Shown in pieces: positions 53,544 through 61,905 of a stretch of 64,000 nucleotides of DNA (position 1 is the stretch's first letter; the number at the start of each line of letters is the position of its first letter). Position numbers and translations under genes: made by a program. Source of the DNA: Streptomyces sp. TSRI0281 (lineage in GTDB: Bacteria > Actinomycetota > Actinomycetes > Streptomycetales > Streptomycetaceae); contig NZ_LWLE01000002.1 in assembly GCF_001905125.1 (NCBI RefSeq), positions 57,198 through 121,197 of the forward strand. Direction: 5' to 3'. The notes under the pieces were generated by a model. The model did not search any database and was not told the origin of the DNA. It saw nothing but the letters and a program-made list of their open reading frames with translations.

Positions 53544-54832
53544 GCCTGCTCCTCCTGCGCCGCCGGCAGGTATGCCGCGTAGTCCGTGCGGTAGTCGTGC
53601 CAGGTGCGGTCCTGCCAGGTCCGCACGGTTGTGGCCTGGTCGGCCCGCGTGGGACGGTCCTTCGAGCAGAACGCGGAGATCTGCCCGGCACGCTCCTCGA
53701 AAGCGGTCCGCAGTGCCGTGAAGTCCTCGTGCCCCACGGCGACAAGGGTCAGAGAGGCGTCGTCCGCCGTGTATGCCTGAACATCCCGGCGGATCAGGTC
53801 GGCCCACTCCGTCGCGTTGTTCGCCCGCAGCAGCGTGGACAGCAAGGTGTCCTCGAAGTCGGCGGGAGTGTGAACGTAGCCGAAGAAGCCGTCCGTCGCG
53901 GCCAGCAGTACGCACGGCATCGGGAATTCGAGGTTCTGCTCCTGGACGAAGAACTCCCGGTCCGCGCAGACGGTGTTCGTCATCGGAGGGTCCGACCGCA
54001 ACAGTTCCAGCGCGTCGCTCTCCTCGGTGTGGTCGCGGGTCAGTACCTGGAGTCCCGCATCCGGGCTCAGCAGATAGGCGCGTGAGTCACCGGCCCACAG
54101 CGCCGTGCCCTCAAGCTGCTCGTTCGACCCGAGCCGGTAAGCGACCGCCGCCAGCGTCGTGGGCAGTTGCCGCCTCATCCGGCCGACGATTTTGCTGCGT
54201 CGCTGTGGTGCCCGTTCGTGGAAGAAGTCGAGGAATCCCTTGAGGCGGTCGGCGTCGGCCGGTCCGTCGTCCGCGATGATCTCCTGGAACCAGCAGTCCG
54301 TGGCCAGATGTGCGACGCGCGCTCCTACCCACGCGCCCGTCCGCTGTTCACCGTCCGGCGCCTGCCAGGCCGGTGAGGAGCCCGAACCGCCCGACCCGTC
54401 GAAGACGCCGATCAGCCCCCGTCGCGATTCCTGGTGGTACACGTTCAGCGGTTCGGCGTCCTCACCGCGTCCCGGTACACGCTCCGTCCATACGGCCAGG
54501 AGGTGCAGCCCGGTCCTGTCCTCGCCCCAGATCATCCTCGGCACCCGCGCGGGTGCTGTCGCAGCCGATGCCGGACGTCCTGGAGGGGCCCAGTCCTGCG
54601 GTACCGGTGGTGAGGCGGAGGCGCCTGCGGCCGGTGCGGCTGCGGGGACACCGTCTCCCGTGTGTGAGCCGGTACCCGCAGATGTTCCGGCTCCTCCGTA
54701 CGACCCGGAGGGCAGCGAACGACGCGCGGGGGCGTCGCCGCGCGCGGTGACGTCACCGCGCCCGGTGGGCTGCTCGTGAGGGTGGCGGGAGCCGGACCAG
54801 GCATCGGGCCCGTTGTGGTGCGGGTTGGTCAT
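53540..54832 (-). CDS. PP2C-family protein phosphatase
   Basis: A 430-residue metal-dependent phosphatase. The PP2C motifs are RGLIGVFDGSGGSG (about 140), GTALWAGDSRAYLL (about 245), LLAATDGFFGYV (about 310) and DDASLTLVAVG (about 370), giving the acidic residues that bind two Mn/Mg. An N-terminal roughly 95-residue Pro/Ala/Gly-rich stretch is disordered. It would reverse the adjacent kinase's phosphorylation. It overlaps the kinase start by ATGA and the upstream SPFH-like gene stop by ATGA, so three genes are translationally coupled. Confidence 0.9.
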   Translation of the reverse strand: MTNPHHNGPDAWSGSRHPHEQPTGRGDVTARGDAPARRSLPSGSYGGAGTSAGTGSHTGDGVPAAAPAAGASASPPVPQDWAPPGRPASAATAPARVPRMIWGEDRTGLHLLAVWTERVPGRGEDAEPLNVYHQESRRGLIGVFDGSGGSGSSPAWQAPDGEQRTGAWVGARVAHLATDCWFQEIIADDGPADADRLKGFLDFFHERAPQRRSKIVGRMRRQLPTTLAAVAYRLGSNEQLEGTALWAGDSRAYLLSPDAGLQVLTRDHTEESDALELLRSDPPMTNTVCADREFFVQEQNLEFPMPCVLLAATDGFFGYVHTPADFEDTLLSTLLRANNATEWADLIRRDVQAYTADDASLTLVAVGHEDFTALRTAFEERAGQISAFCSKDRPTRADQATTVRTWQDRTWHDYRTDYAAYLPAAQEEQA

Positions 54833-56139
54833 GAAGGTGTACCGCCGTCCCTGTTCTGCCGCTTGGCGGTGCCTCGCACCCGGCTGACACGCGCCGGCTG
54901 TTCCGGGGCCGGTGAGCTCGACGGAGCCCCGGTCTCCCGCGAATCCTGCGGCCGTGAAGTCCGTGAAGTCCGTGAGGTTCCGGAGATCCGTGACGGCCGG
55001 GAGGCCGCCGTACCGCGCTCCGGGGCGGGGGCCGTCGCCGGTGGCTCCGGACGGACCGGTGGCGGCGTCGTCGGGGAATCCGGGCGGCCCGTCCCCGCGC
55101 TCGGCGGCACGGGCTCGTCCTCCGGCGGAGTGACCACTGGCATCACTACCTCGCCCCGTAGCGGTGGCCTCGCACGGCCTCGCCTCGGCCCTGCCTCGCT
55201 TCCCCGGGTCTCCGCCGCGCGTTCTGCGGAGGAGGCCGGGGCCGAGGAGGGGAGCTCGTCGTCCGCGTCGCGCCCCGCCGAGAGCGCACCGCGCAGTCGG
55301 CCGCGCCGCACTCCACCGAGCGGCCGATCTCCGCCCCCGAGAATGCCGTCGATCACCGCGCGTTCGAGTTCGGTCTGCTCGAAGGGCTCGCGGTCGCCGT
55401 CACCCCGCTCCAGCACCATGCGCAGGGTCTGGAGGTTCGCCTCCCGCTGCTCGGCCTCGCCCTTCTCGATCCACGCGAGCGCCGCACGGGGCCCCTCCCG
55501 CTCCATGATCTCGGCGATGATGCCCTCCACCCCCTCGTCACGCATCAGGTCCAGGTGGCGTCGGCGGCGCATACCGTCCAGCCGGGTCTCGCGCTCGACA
55601 TCGCGGAACGCTCGCCCACTGGTGGCGATCTCGTCCTCGTCGACCAGGAGCTCGACCTGGATGCTGCGCAGCCGTACGGCCGAGTCCCCCTCGAAGCTGC
55701 GCAGTGACGCGTTCAACGCCCGCTCGGCGTCGTGGAACTCGGCGATGTCGTACTCCCGCGAGACCTCGCGGAGCATCTTGCGCAGGGCCCCGTGCAGCGC
55801 CCCGCTCATATCGCGGATCCCGCGCCGGACGACCTCTGCCGGATCGTCGACCCGGCACACCAGGTCGACTCGACCGCGGAACGAGAACGAAGGGTCCCTG
55901 CTCAACAGGGGAATGTCGAGGACCAGCCGGTGCTCGGAGATGTCGACGGTGTACACGCTCTGGTACGAGCCGAAGCGTGCGGCTGGGATCTCCTCGCCCG
56001 GCAGGATGGTCAGCGCGTGCCCCTCGTCCGGCACCAGCACCAGCGCCCGGCCGGGTACCGGAGGACGCAGCGGATTCATCAGCCGCCAGCGCGGCACCGG
56101 CTGGTTGTCCAGTACAGGGTTGTACGTCAGTTCCTCCAC
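54829..56139 (-). CDS. SPFH/Band-7-like protein
   Basis: A 436-residue soluble protein. The first 170 residues (ALVLVPDEGHALTILPGEEI; VDISEHRLVLDIPLLSRD; FRGRVDLVCRVDDPAEVVRR) match the prohibitin-homology (SPFH/Band 7) pattern. A charged helical part follows (RETRLDGMRRRRHLDLMRDE). The last 130 residues are disordered and end in ARVSRVRG followed by a basic tail. There is no N-terminal membrane anchor, unusual for SPFH proteins, so it may form soluble or peripheral rings. It may recruit or scaffold the other island components. GTG 56139 has GAGGAG upstream. Its stop overlaps the PP2C start. Confidence 0.78.
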   Translation of the reverse strand: MEELTYNPVLDNQPVPRWRLMNPLRPPVPGRALVLVPDEGHALTILPGEEIPAARFGSYQSVYTVDISEHRLVLDIPLLSRDPSFSFRGRVDLVCRVDDPAEVVRRGIRDMSGALHGALRKMLREVSREYDIAEFHDAERALNASLRSFEGDSAVRLRSIQVELLVDEDEIATSGRAFRDVERETRLDGMRRRRHLDLMRDEGVEGIIAEIMEREGPRAALAWIEKGEAEQREANLQTLRMVLERGDGDREPFEQTELERAVIDGILGGGDRPLGGVRRGRLRGALSAGRDADDELPSSAPASSAERAAETRGSEAGPRRGRARPPLRGEVVMPVVTPPEDEPVPPSAGTGRPDSPTTPPPVRPEPPATAPAPERGTAASRPSRISGTSRTSRTSRPQDSRETGAPSSSPAPEQPARVSRVRGTAKRQNRDGGTPS

Positions 56140-56237
56140 CGTTCTCCTCTCACCATGCTTCCGCTCACACCGCACCCCTCAGCGCCGTACCCACCAGCGC
56201 CGTACCGTCCAGCGCCATAACCTCCAGCCGCTGGTAC

Positions 56238-58460
56238 TCAGCGATCGAGAACGCGGGCCAGCTCGGCCGCATGGGCGGAAGGGGACTCCTTGTCGGAGGC
56301 CCACTTCGACAGCCACCACATGAGTCGCTCCCGGTGTCTCCCCGGGGCTCCCGCGATGTCGAGTACCAGGGTTCTCAGCGCTGCGCGGCCACCCGGGCAC
56401 GCATCCGCATGGGTGTCGATCCACACCCGCAACGCCTCAAGTGCCGTTTCCTGTACGGGTTTACGGGCCAGGGCGCGTGCCCAGAGCTCCGCGAGCGCTA
56501 CCCGGTGGCGGGGGAACGCGCTGAGCAGTAGCGGTACCCCGTCCACGGCGTCGGCCGGTCCCACTCCGTCCGGCGACACCGAAGCGTACGGAGTCGAGAC
56601 GGCGAAAACGAACGACGACAGGGTCTTGAGGACCAAGGGAGACGTGTCCTGCGGCCGCGACCAGTCCAGGTAGGCGGCGAGGACCTCGGCGGTACGTCCC
56701 TGGTGGATGAGATGCACTCCGCTCCAGGCCACCGGCGTGAGAGTCCCCCAGTCGTCGCCCCGGTCCAGCGCGCTGCGCAGCAACCCCAGTGCCCGGCCCG
56801 GCGCGTTCCGGCCGAACAGGCCGCCCACGGTGTTGGCCGCAGTGCTCGCGAGACGCCGCTCGTGGGCGGAGTGACCGCCGCGCGCCCATTGATGCAGTAG
56901 TTCCCAGACCGGCTCCTCGGTGGCGGGCGTCGAACCGGCGACCCCGAGAGCGGTCGCGGCGGCCTGCCGCACCGGCCAGGACGTGCTCCCCGCCCAGGAC
57001 TTGACGAAGCGGTGGATCGCGTACTGGTAGTCGGCACGTGCCAGCACTCCCGCCGAGACAGCGGCTTGAGCCCTGACCTCGATGTCCGCGTGCCGGAGCA
57101 GCCGCCGCAGCCACTGGAGCACCGCTTCGCGGCGGCCGTCGAGGGTCGTCCACGCGTAGGTGAGCACGGCATGCCGTACGAGAGCGCTCCGGAACCGCAC
57201 CCTCGGCGATCCGGGCGGTTCCCCCGGTCCGGGGAACACCAGCTCGATCCAGGGCTGCTCATGAGCCAACCGGTCCCGGAACCGGATGTCGGGCGGCGCG
57301 ACGTCGACCGGCGACAGGTCCTTGCGGAGACCGACCGCGGCGTCGGCGACGGTGAGGTAGCCGCTTCCTTCCAGGACGGCTACGGCCACGGCGAACGCGA
57401 CCGCTTCCGGTTCATGATGGGTACGGAACCACGTGTACACCTGCTCGCTGGGGTCGCGCAGCGCGGCCACCGCCGCGACCAGGTCACCGCCCGCGGTGAT
57501 CACCGAGGCGAGCCGCGCCGCCTGCGCGGCCTGAGGCCGCTCGCGCAGGGCGGCCACGGCGCCGGAGGTCTTGAGCAGGGCGGCCAACTCGGTCTTCCGG
57601 TCGAGATCACCGCTGTGTCCCAGCACCCGCCGCTCAAGGAGAACGAGCGGGTCGACCGGTTGGAGCCCGTGCCGTGCGATGTCCTCGCCGCCGTGCCCGT
57701 ACACGGCGGCTTCCAGTCCGGGCCCGCCGACGAGTACGAGATGGGCCTTCGCCGCCCGCAGTTTCGAGGCCGCCCCGGTCAGCGCCCGCGCCATCGTCTC
57801 GGGCAGTCCGTCGTCCAGCACGGCGAGGCAACCGCTGTGATCGGCCGGGGGTTCCCAGTCCGGTGCGGCGATGGAGAGGGGGTCGAGGATCAGGTGAAAG
57901 CCGCCGTCCTCCGCGCCATTCAGAGTCAGCGCCTCGGCGAGCAGATTGACGGCGGCGGCGGTGCGCCCGCTGCCCGGCGGGCCCGACAGCAGCAGAAGGT
58001 GGCGTGTGCGCAGGGACTCCAGGGCGTCGTCGTAACGGTCCGGGTGCACGTACAGCTCGGTGTGTGCCGCGATCTCGTCCTCGGTCAACCGCACCACTGA
58101 GCCGGTTCTCGTGCCCGGACCTCCGGCGGCGGCAGACCCGCCGCGACCGCCCAGGTTGAAGGCACCGCCGAAGCTCACCGTGTCGTTGAAGAGCGCCAGG
58201 GTGCCGATGGTCGTGCCCGCACCGTCGGCATTCAGCCGCTCGGCGATCCGGTCGGCGAGGGCACCGGCACGCAGCGCCTCGGCCCGTTCCGCCTCGCCTT
58301 CGCCCCCGCTGGTGAGTGAACGCAGGGCGTCCGACTCACTGACCGGCCCGTCCTCGTCAGCCGTGCCACCGGCCGTTGACTCGGGCGTCTCCCCTGGGGT
58401 GGCCGGTTCGGGCCCACCCGACGTGCGCACCGCATCGTCCGGCGGTGTTTCCTCGCTCAT
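56238..58460 (-). CDS. STAND-like P-loop NTPase, island sensor/effector candidate
   Basis: A 740-residue protein. A disordered acidic N-terminus (about 1-80) contains ALFNDTVSFGGAFNLGG near residue 90. The P-loop NTPase follows, with Walker A HLLLLSGPPGSGRTAAAV near residue 155 and a Walker B-like LAVLDDGLPE near 210. The C-terminal half is a long alpha-helical, possibly HEAT-like or TPR-like region (for example QWLRRLLRHADIEVRAQAAV), typical of a STAND sensor. It has no recognisable toxin or nuclease domain, so the effector is likely elsewhere. The ATG at 58460 lacks a clear SD. It is the second gene of the island on the minus strand, 15 bp downstream of the small helical protein. Confidence 0.8.
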   Translation of the reverse strand: MSEETPPDDAVRTSGGPEPATPGETPESTAGGTADEDGPVSESDALRSLTSGGEGEAERAEALRAGALADRIAERLNADGAGTTIGTLALFNDTVSFGGAFNLGGRGGSAAAGGPGTRTGSVVRLTEDEIAAHTELYVHPDRYDDALESLRTRHLLLLSGPPGSGRTAAAVNLLAEALTLNGAEDGGFHLILDPLSIAAPDWEPPADHSGCLAVLDDGLPETMARALTGAASKLRAAKAHLVLVGGPGLEAAVYGHGGEDIARHGLQPVDPLVLLERRVLGHSGDLDRKTELAALLKTSGAVAALRERPQAAQAARLASVITAGGDLVAAVAALRDPSEQVYTWFRTHHEPEAVAFAVAVAVLEGSGYLTVADAAVGLRKDLSPVDVAPPDIRFRDRLAHEQPWIELVFPGPGEPPGSPRVRFRSALVRHAVLTYAWTTLDGRREAVLQWLRRLLRHADIEVRAQAAVSAGVLARADYQYAIHRFVKSWAGSTSWPVRQAAATALGVAGSTPATEEPVWELLHQWARGGHSAHERRLASTAANTVGGLFGRNAPGRALGLLRSALDRGDDWGTLTPVAWSGVHLIHQGRTAEVLAAYLDWSRPQDTSPLVLKTLSSFVFAVSTPYASVSPDGVGPADAVDGVPLLLSAFPRHRVALAELWARALARKPVQETALEALRVWIDTHADACPGGRAALRTLVLDIAGAPGRHRERLMWWLSKWASDKESPSAHAAELARVLDR

Positions 58461-58475
58461 TGAGTGTTCAGCCCG

Positions 58476-58871
58476 TCAGGAGATGTTCCAGTCGCCCTTG
58501 ATCTCCACCTTCTCGTTGAAGACCTGGGCATTCTTGATCACTGCGGCGTTGACCTGGGCCTGGCCGCCCTGAGCGGCGACGGCCTCGTCGACGGCCCTGC
58601 GTATATCGGCCTCGAAGTCCCGGTCGCGGAGCATGTGGGCGAGCACCATGCGCTGCAGTTCTTCCTGGGCGACCGTATCGCCGGGGCTCAGCTGCACCCG
58701 GTCGAGAGCCCCTTCGGCCTCGGTGTCCCCGCGGAATCTGGCCCGCATCCGCTCCATGAGCCGGGCGCCCCCGCCCCACCCCGAGCGGCCCGCTTCCTGG
58801 CCGGCGGATTCCAGCGCGCCTTTGACGATCAGCGCGACTCCGGCTACGGCGGCAGCCGTGATCGGATCCAT
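58476..58871 (-). CDS. Small helical protein, likely partner of the STAND-like ATPase
   Basis: A 131-residue protein. The N-terminus is hydrophobic (ITAAAVAGVALIVKGAL), followed by charged helices. The C-terminus ends in KNAQVFNEKVEIKGDWNIS, which aligns with a segment of the STAND-like ATPase (FNDTVSFGGAFNL). Such a motif at the end of a short helical protein is typical of adaptor or effector-associated modules of conflict systems. It is the first gene of the island, with an ATG start. It lies 15 bp upstream of the ATPase gene, so the two are co-transcribed. The function is unknown. Confidence 0.72.
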   Translation of the reverse strand: MDPITAAAVAGVALIVKGALESAGQEAGRSGWGGGARLMERMRARFRGDTEAEGALDRVQLSPGDTVAQEELQRMVLAHMLRDRDFEADIRRAVDEAVAAQGGQAQVNAAVIKNAQVFNEKVEIKGDWNIS

Positions 58872-58925
58872 GTACTTTCCTGCTTCCCCGTTTTCAGCAG
58901 ACAGGGCACCGACCCTAGAGGGTGC

Positions 58926-58961
58926 GGACCAGGGTGGCGAGTGGTTTCGCCACCCTGGTCC
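58926..58961 (-). terminator. Hairpin terminator after the DUF397 gene
   Basis: A perfect 14-bp inverted repeat (GGACCAGGGTGGCG, 8-nt loop, complement), 55 bp past the DUF397 stop on the minus strand. It separates the regulatory pair from the signalling island, whose promoter should lie in 58872-58925. Confidence 0.78.
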
Positions 58962-59015
58962 GGAAGTCGCCCTTGGTGATGGCCAGGACTCGCTGCAACT
59001 GTGGATCCGCGTGGA

Positions 59016-59321
59016 TCAGCCCTGCGCGGCGTACGAGATGAAGGTCGTCCAGGTGGGTGAGGAGAGGGCGAGCTGTGGGCCCTCGGTGATCTTGGAGTCC
59101 CGGACGTGCACGGTGCCGGGGCAGGTGGCGACCTCGACACAGGAGTCACCGGAACCGCCGCTGTGGCTGGACTTGTGCCAGGCGGCGGCGACCTCCACAC
59201 AGTCGTCACCGGAACCGCCGCTGTAGCTGGACTTGCGCCACGAGAGGGCGACCTCGACGCAGCTGTCGCCGTCGCCGCCGCTGTAACTGCTCTTGAACCA
59301 GGCCAGGTCTGTGGTGTTCAT
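59016..59321 (-). CDS. DUF397 protein with triplicated N-terminal motif
   Basis: A 101-residue DUF397 protein. Three near-identical 20-residue units start at Trp8, Trp28 and Trp48 (WFKSSYSGGDGDSCVEVA; WRKSSYSGGSGDDCVEVA; WHKSSHSGGSGDSCVEVA). They are followed by the single usual DUF397 C-terminal part (VHVRDSKITEGPQLALSSPT). Typical members have one such unit. DUF397 proteins pair with DUF5753-type XRE regulators as modulators, and here the XRE stop overlaps this gene's start. The three Cys could bind metal or crosslink. No direct function is known. Confidence 0.88.
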   Translation of the reverse strand: MNTTDLAWFKSSYSGGDGDSCVEVALSWRKSSYSGGSGDDCVEVAAAWHKSSHSGGSGDSCVEVATCPGTVHVRDSKITEGPQLALSSPTWTTFISYAAQG

Positions 59322-60184
59322 AGCGCTCCTCGCATCTGCCGCAACAGGCTCAGGGAGTACTCCAGGGAGTGAGCCTGTGAACGCATCCTGGCATATCGCA
59401 TGAGGTAGATGCTGACCACCTTGGGGTCGGACATGAGTTGCCCGCTCTCCTGGCCCTCGGAGTAGCCGAACCAGCGGTGTTCCGAGGTCTCACAGAGCCG
59501 CATCGGGCCGTCCAGCCCCGCGTGGTCATGCCGCACCAGCGGCATCAGCTGAATCTCGACGTTGCGCCGCTCGGCCAGGTCGATGACATGGTCGAGGAGT
59601 TCACGGGTGACCTCCGGTCCGCCCGTCTGCCGCCGGAACAGATGCTCCTCGACGATGAAGCTGTAGGCGGTGTTGGGCCGCTCGTGCAGCAGGCGCTGCC
59701 GTTGCGTCCGGGCCACCAATTGAGCTTCGATCTGATCGTCATCGAGCGGCGGGAGCTGGTTCACGAACAGTGTCCGGGCGTACGCCTCCGTCTGCAACAG
59801 TCCCGGAATCAAGCGGCATTCATACGTGTTGAGGCTGAGCGCCTCCGCCTCCAGTTGCGCCCACAGCCGGAACCAACTGGCCAGCCCCGGACGCCGTGCG
59901 AGGTGCTTGGCCGCAGCCCTGATCACGCCGAACGCGTCCAGTACCTCTTCCGCCCGATCCACGAACGCCGACGGCGGGAAGCGGCGGCCCTGCTCGATGG
60001 AGGCGATGGTCTGCACCGAATACCGCACCAGCGGCGCGAACTGCTCCTGTGTCAGTCCGGCCCGTTTGCGGAACGCCTTGACGACCTCCCCGAACGCCTT
60101 GAGGCTGTCGGTGGCTTCCGGTTCCCCGCCTCCACCCGTGGCCCCGCCGGTCATTCCATTCGTACCGCCCGCGATGTCCGTCAT
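59318..60184 (-). CDS. XRE-family HTH regulator with DUF5753 domain (Scr1-type)
   Basis: A 288-residue cytoplasmic DNA-binding protein. An N-terminal XRE HTH (EVVKAFRKRAGLTQEQFAPL, VQTIASIEQGRRFPPSAF) is followed by the DUF5753 ligand-binding-like domain (SWFRLWAQLEAEALSLNTYE, PGLLQTEAYARTLF, LMPLVRHDHAGLDGPMRL). This class partners with DUF397 proteins and small HATPases in Streptomyces, often affecting development or antibiotic production. The ATG at 60184 is used, and the stop overlaps the DUF397 ATG by 4 bp. Its targets are unknown. Confidence 0.92.
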   Translation of the reverse strand: MTDIAGGTNGMTGGATGGGGEPEATDSLKAFGEVVKAFRKRAGLTQEQFAPLVRYSVQTIASIEQGRRFPPSAFVDRAEEVLDAFGVIRAAAKHLARRPGLASWFRLWAQLEAEALSLNTYECRLIPGLLQTEAYARTLFVNQLPPLDDDQIEAQLVARTQRQRLLHERPNTAYSFIVEEHLFRRQTGGPEVTRELLDHVIDLAERRNVEIQLMPLVRHDHAGLDGPMRLCETSEHRWFGYSEGQESGQLMSDPKVVSIYLMRYARMRSQAHSLEYSLSLLRQMRGAL

Positions 60185-60337
60185 ACCCGTTCACCTCTCG
60201 CGCCTGTCCCCAACCGCACCCAACTCGATTGATCCATCGTCACGTTGCGTGATCCGTACTGTCCACTGTGTGCACCCGTACGCTGACGGAGCGTACGGGT
60301 TCCGGGTCTGGGCAGAGCGCGTGACGGGCTGTCATGG

Positions 60338-61414
60338 TCACGGGGTTCTCGTCAGGACGCGCAGGTGTCCGACGAGGGCGTGAACGTCCCGCGAGGCGAT
60401 AGCTTCGGCAGCCGGTTCGGGGGTGGACTCGGGGTCGCGGGAGGGGGCGGTGCGGCAGGCGCGGCAGAGTCCGTCGGGGAGGGCTTCGGGGCGGCCGGGG
60501 ACTCCGCACCGGGTGCACTCGACCATGGTCCGGTGCGCCAGTTTCGGTGAGGTGGCAGGGGAGGCGGCTGCCGCAGCGGTAGCGGGTAGGTGGGGCGGCA
60601 TCTTGTCGCGCAGGCGGCGGCGGACGAACCCTCGTGGGGCGTCGACCACGGCGGGGAGCCCGGAGGTGAGGGCGTGGAGGAGGTAGTCCGTACCCACGCC
60701 TCGTGCCAGCCAGGCGGCGGCCAGTTCCTCCAGCGACGCGCAGTCGGCGGCGGAGAGGGCGAGACGGGGATCGGTACGGCCGAGCCGGGCGAGCGCGAGG
60801 TAGGCGGGGGAGGGGGATTCCGGGTCGGGGGAGTCGGGGGAGTTCGGGGAGTTGCTGTCCGGGGTGCGGGCGGCCGGGGGTTCGGCTGCGGGCGGGGCTT
60901 CCTGCGCGGGCGACGCGGGCGTCGGGGGCGGAGGGACTTCCTCGATCGGCGTCGGGGGCACCCACGGCGGCGGGGGAGTGGCTGAGGGGGCGCTCTCGTC
61001 GGAGAGGTACGCGGTCCACCACTCGTTGTCGTGGGCGGTGCGGGACCAGAACGTTCGGAAGACCCAGCGGACCTGCTCGCCCTCACCCACCGGGCGCCGG
61101 ACCCTGCGCAGATGGCCCGCGACCGAGAGCGCGGTGAGGGCGGTGCTGATGGCCTGCTGGCCGTAGAGGGGGAGCTGTTTGGCGAGGGTCTTCACGTTCA
61201 TCGCGGCGCCGTCCGGCAGCCGGTCGACGAAGGCGGCGATGTAGCGCTCCCGCTCGGGCAGCAGCAGGAAGTCATCGGCGCGGCGGGGAGCCTGGCCGGC
61301 GGTGGATCGTTTGCCGTAACCGGGCTTGGCCATCGGGTTAGGTGGCAAGGGTGCCGGGTTCGGGGGCGCGGATGCGGGCGCGGACAGCGCGGAGCTAAGC
61401 TTCTCTGAAGCCAC
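60338..61414 (-). CDS. Winged-helix (MarR-like) protein with C-terminal zinc ribbon
   Basis: A 358-residue protein. The winged helix spans about residues 45-115 (RYIAAFVDRLPDGAAMNVKT, GQQAISTALTALSVAGHLRR). The middle is a Pro-rich disordered linker (PPPTPASPAQEAPPAAEP). The C-terminal region has a helical repeat (AADCASLEELAAAWLARGVG) and a zinc ribbon with two CxxC (ECTRCG, LCRACR). It is probably a transcriptional or replication-associated factor. The GTG at 61414 (MASEKLSSALS) is preferred because an AGAAGAG block is 8 bp upstream. An ORF open further upstream (61495) and ATG 61333 are alternatives. Confidence 0.7.
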   Translation of the reverse strand: MASEKLSSALSAPASAPPNPAPLPPNPMAKPGYGKRSTAGQAPRRADDFLLLPERERYIAAFVDRLPDGAAMNVKTLAKQLPLYGQQAISTALTALSVAGHLRRVRRPVGEGEQVRWVFRTFWSRTAHDNEWWTAYLSDESAPSATPPPPWVPPTPIEEVPPPPTPASPAQEAPPAAEPPAARTPDSNSPNSPDSPDPESPSPAYLALARLGRTDPRLALSAADCASLEELAAAWLARGVGTDYLLHALTSGLPAVVDAPRGFVRRRLRDKMPPHLPATAAAAASPATSPKLAHRTMVECTRCGVPGRPEALPDGLCRACRTAPSRDPESTPEPAAEAIASRDVHALVGHLRVLTRTP

Positions 61415-61905
61415 GAGATCAACTCTTCTGATCTTGGGGTGAGACCCCGGCCGGTGCGCTAACACCGTGTCGGGGTCGTTTGGTTGTGTCGGCACCGTAA
61501 GCAGGCGTGATGACGCACCGCAAGTCGGTCAGAATTAGTCGTACTTGCTCGCCGTGACGGGTGGGGAGGTGGGGGAGGTTTCTCCCTAACCCCCTTTCTC
61601 TTACCTTCGGTTGAAGAAGAAGCTCGAAGCTCGGATCCCGTGTCCCGACGCCCGCATCCCGGGTCCCGAGCTTCGGGGAATGCGCGTGGATGCGTACACA
61701 CGAAAGAGTGAGGGAGCCGTTCCCGAACCTCGTATCCCGAGCTTCGGGCCCCGAGCGTCGGGCGGTGATACCTGATGGCCGCGCCGCAACCGTCCTATGG
61801 TTACGGCCTGTTACACCTACTGCTCACCGTGCGTACTCGTACGCCGACCTCGCGTACGCCCTTCCGATCTGGTGAAACAGGACGCCGGGGCGCCACGCTC
61901 CTCGC
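61415..61905. other. 491-bp intergenic region with repeated short palindromes
   Basis: This gap is AT-richer than its surroundings and carries no convincing gene. The near-palindrome CCCGAGCTTCGGG occurs twice, at 61665-61677 and 61736-61748, 71 bp apart. Related GCTCGAAGCTCGG lies at 61622-61634. It probably holds the divergent promoters for the genes at 61414 and 61906. Confidence 0.5.
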
